Below are positions 62,974 to 64,000 of a stretch of 64,000 nt of DNA, one piece after another. The stretch comes from CBDHGY01 sp965263325 (lineage in GTDB: Bacteria > Pseudomonadota > Alphaproteobacteria > Caulobacterales > Hyphomonadaceae). The notes under the pieces are model-generated. The model searched no databases. It saw only the letters and a program-made list of their open reading frames with translations, and was not told where the DNA came from. A program made the translations under genes and the position numbers. The stretch spans positions 1,054,001 through 1,118,000 of the forward strand of contig CBDHGY010000002.1 of the NCBI GenBank assembly GCA_965263325.1. Direction: 5' to 3'. Numbering within the stretch: position 1 is the stretch's first letter; every line of letters begins with the position of its first letter.

Positions 62974-63867
62974 TTAATATTCGCCTTGTTGGGGAAGCAA
63001 TTCGTGTGCCGTACGCCGTTTGGGCGAGTGGATGGTCGCAACGAGCACAAAGCTAATAATCATCAGAAGATACCAGGCCCCCAGTTTATGCGGTGATACA
63101 ATCGTCCATTCGGCGACCTGCCCCGGATACGCCCATGTACGCGCAAAAGTTCCTATATTTTCAGCAAGCCAGATGAACACTGCAACGAGGCCGAAACCGA
63201 CCGCAAGCGGCATTGCGCGATAAACACGATCTGACCGGAACCTCACAATGCACGGCCCGTACATGACGAAAGAAATCAGGAACAATGCATTGCGGATGTC
63301 GATGGTGAAGTGATGAGTGAAAAAATTCACGTAGATTGCAGCGGCAAGCACGCCTTGCGACCATAAAGGTGGAAATCGAACAAACTGAAACTCGAAAATA
63401 CGCCAAACACGAGCAAGATAAGACCCCACAGCGGCGTACATAAAACCGGAAAACAGCGGCACATCGCCGATACGCAAGTAGCCGTCGCCAATATATGTCC
63501 AACTTCCAACAGACGTTTTGAAAATTTCCATAATCGTGCCGACGATATGGAAGACAAGGATGATCCTCGCTTCCTCGAGCGTCTCAAGACCGCTAACAAG
63601 CAGGGCTATCTGAATGCACAAGGCCGCGATAACGAGAAAGTCATTACGGCTAAGACCAAAACTTTCCGGATACCACCAATGCGTCACCAGGATGACCGCA
63701 AGCAACAAACCACCAAAAATACAGGCCCAAGCCTGTTTTATGCCGAACGCGACAAACTCGAAGACCCCAGCTGATAGTGCCCCACGAACGACATAACCGC
63801 GCAAGGCTTCGCGGCGACCGGTGAGGATTTGACGCAATTGGTTCACACCGCTTGCTTTAAAAATCAA
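62974..63867 (-). CDS. DUF817 family integral membrane protein
   Basis: 297 aa with eight or so helices. VFHIVGTIMEIFKTSVGSW and GDVPLFSGFMYAAVGSYL are the DUF817 (YoaT-like) signature blocks. Function unknown. 28 bases upstream of the cupin-like gene on the same strand, so probably co-transcribed. Confidence 0.85.
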   Translation of the reverse strand: MIFKASGVNQLRQILTGRREALRGYVVRGALSAGVFEFVAFGIKQAWACIFGGLLLAVILVTHWWYPESFGLSRNDFLVIAALCIQIALLVSGLETLEEARIILVFHIVGTIMEIFKTSVGSWTYIGDGYLRIGDVPLFSGFMYAAVGSYLARVWRIFEFQFVRFPPLWSQGVLAAAIYVNFFTHHFTIDIRNALFLISFVMYGPCIVRFRSDRVYRAMPLAVGFGLVAVFIWLAENIGTFARTWAYPGQVAEWTIVSPHKLGAWYLLMIISFVLVATIHSPKRRTAHELLPQQGEY

Positions 63868-63900
63868 AACAGGCCGGAGGAAGCCGAGACTTAGGCGTCT

Positions 63901-64000
63901 TCAAGATGCATCTTTAGCCCATGTCGGTTTTCGCTTTTCTAGGAAAGCTGAGATCCCTTCTTTGCCTTCCTCTGATGAACGCCGCTCAGCGATGCGTTTG
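63901..64000 (-). CDS. Enoyl-CoA hydratase/isomerase family protein (3' end only)
   Basis: The last 32 codons up to the TGA at 63901; the 5' part lies beyond the right edge. The sequence KRIAERRSSEEGKEGISAFL then EKRKPTW is the characteristic crotonase-family C terminus. Specific reaction cannot be assigned from this fragment. Confidence 0.85.
   Translation of the reverse strand, partial: KRIAERRSSEEGKEGISAFLEKRKPTWAKDAS

Noticed and set aside
1..64000. CRISPR arrays, insertion sequences, integrases, attachment sites and phage genes
   Set aside because: No direct-repeat/spacer pattern, transposase-like frame or tRNA-flanking repeat was found; the three tRNAs have intact 3' ends without duplicated copies.

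Overview
The window is a gene-dense chromosomal segment of an alphaproteobacterium. The gene content fits an aquatic, Hyphomonadaceae/Caulobacterales-like lineage: several families largely confined to alphaproteobacteria (DUF1489, DUF4170, PAS_5-type PAS protein, short RNase E/G next to YacG), two large TonB-dependent receptors, a complete type II secretion (T2SS) operon, and betaine-lipid genes btaA/btaB. The genus is inference. No phage, integrase, insertion sequence, CRISPR array or rRNA was seen. Three tRNAs are present: Phe-GAA, Lys-TTT and Gln-TTG.

Layout. 1-17866 (minus strand) is the secretion region. A regulator, a beta-propeller lipoprotein and a TTG-started short prepilin peptidase (GspO) come first, then a large duplicated lipoprotein with a polyproline stalk, a TonB-dependent receptor, and the T2SS operon gspC-D-E-F-G-H-I-J-K-L-M-N, running off the left edge. 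Most gsp genes overlap by 1 or 4 bases. gspC is split between two frames. 18048-19868 is a membrane-anchored sulfatase. 19959-21321 holds tRNA-Phe, yacG and an RNase E/G-like gene. 21414-25212 holds a second TonB-dependent receptor and an unrecognised exported Gly/Cys-rich protein. 25408-30228 holds a PAS protein, a GMC oxidoreductase, a double-PilZ protein, a GYF protein, an unknown membrane protein and an SDR. 30292-32182 is btaBA (phosphorus-free membrane lipid).

33175-41089 contains tgt, with two of three zinc cysteines replaced by serine, and a TonB2-type energy-transducing operon: DUF3450, TtpC-like giant ExbB, ExbB, ExbD, ExbD, TonB, then a second TonB with its own candidate promoter and an 11-bp-arm AT palindrome, then a TPR protein. 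This operon probably energises the TonB-dependent receptors in the window. 41505-50006 holds tRNA-Gln, a CinA-like protein, a serine hydrolase, a TauD-like dioxygenase, map, radC and two tandem MFS permeases.

50067-59592 carries what looks like a rearranged envelope block. pmbA and a cysQ-like phosphatase, fused in frame to DUF4170, lie on the minus strand. The lipid A genes (DUF374 acyltransferase, waaA, lpxK, lpxL) lie on the plus strand. In between are a MAPEG protein, a small membrane protein, three paralogous small cysteine lipoproteins and a tyrosine phosphatase. 59658-64000 ends with an iron alcohol dehydrogenase, a DUF1489 gene with a shifted C terminus, an exported protein, a JmjC/cupin-like protein, a DUF817 membrane protein and the 3' end of an enoyl-CoA hydratase gene.

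The most notable candidates are the T2SS-linked duplicated lipoprotein/receptor pair, the three-gene cysteine-lipoprotein array, the zinc-site-degenerate Tgt, the tonB palindrome, and three places (gspC, cysQ-DUF4170, DUF1489) where a reading frame looks shifted. The last may reflect real mutation or assembly indels.
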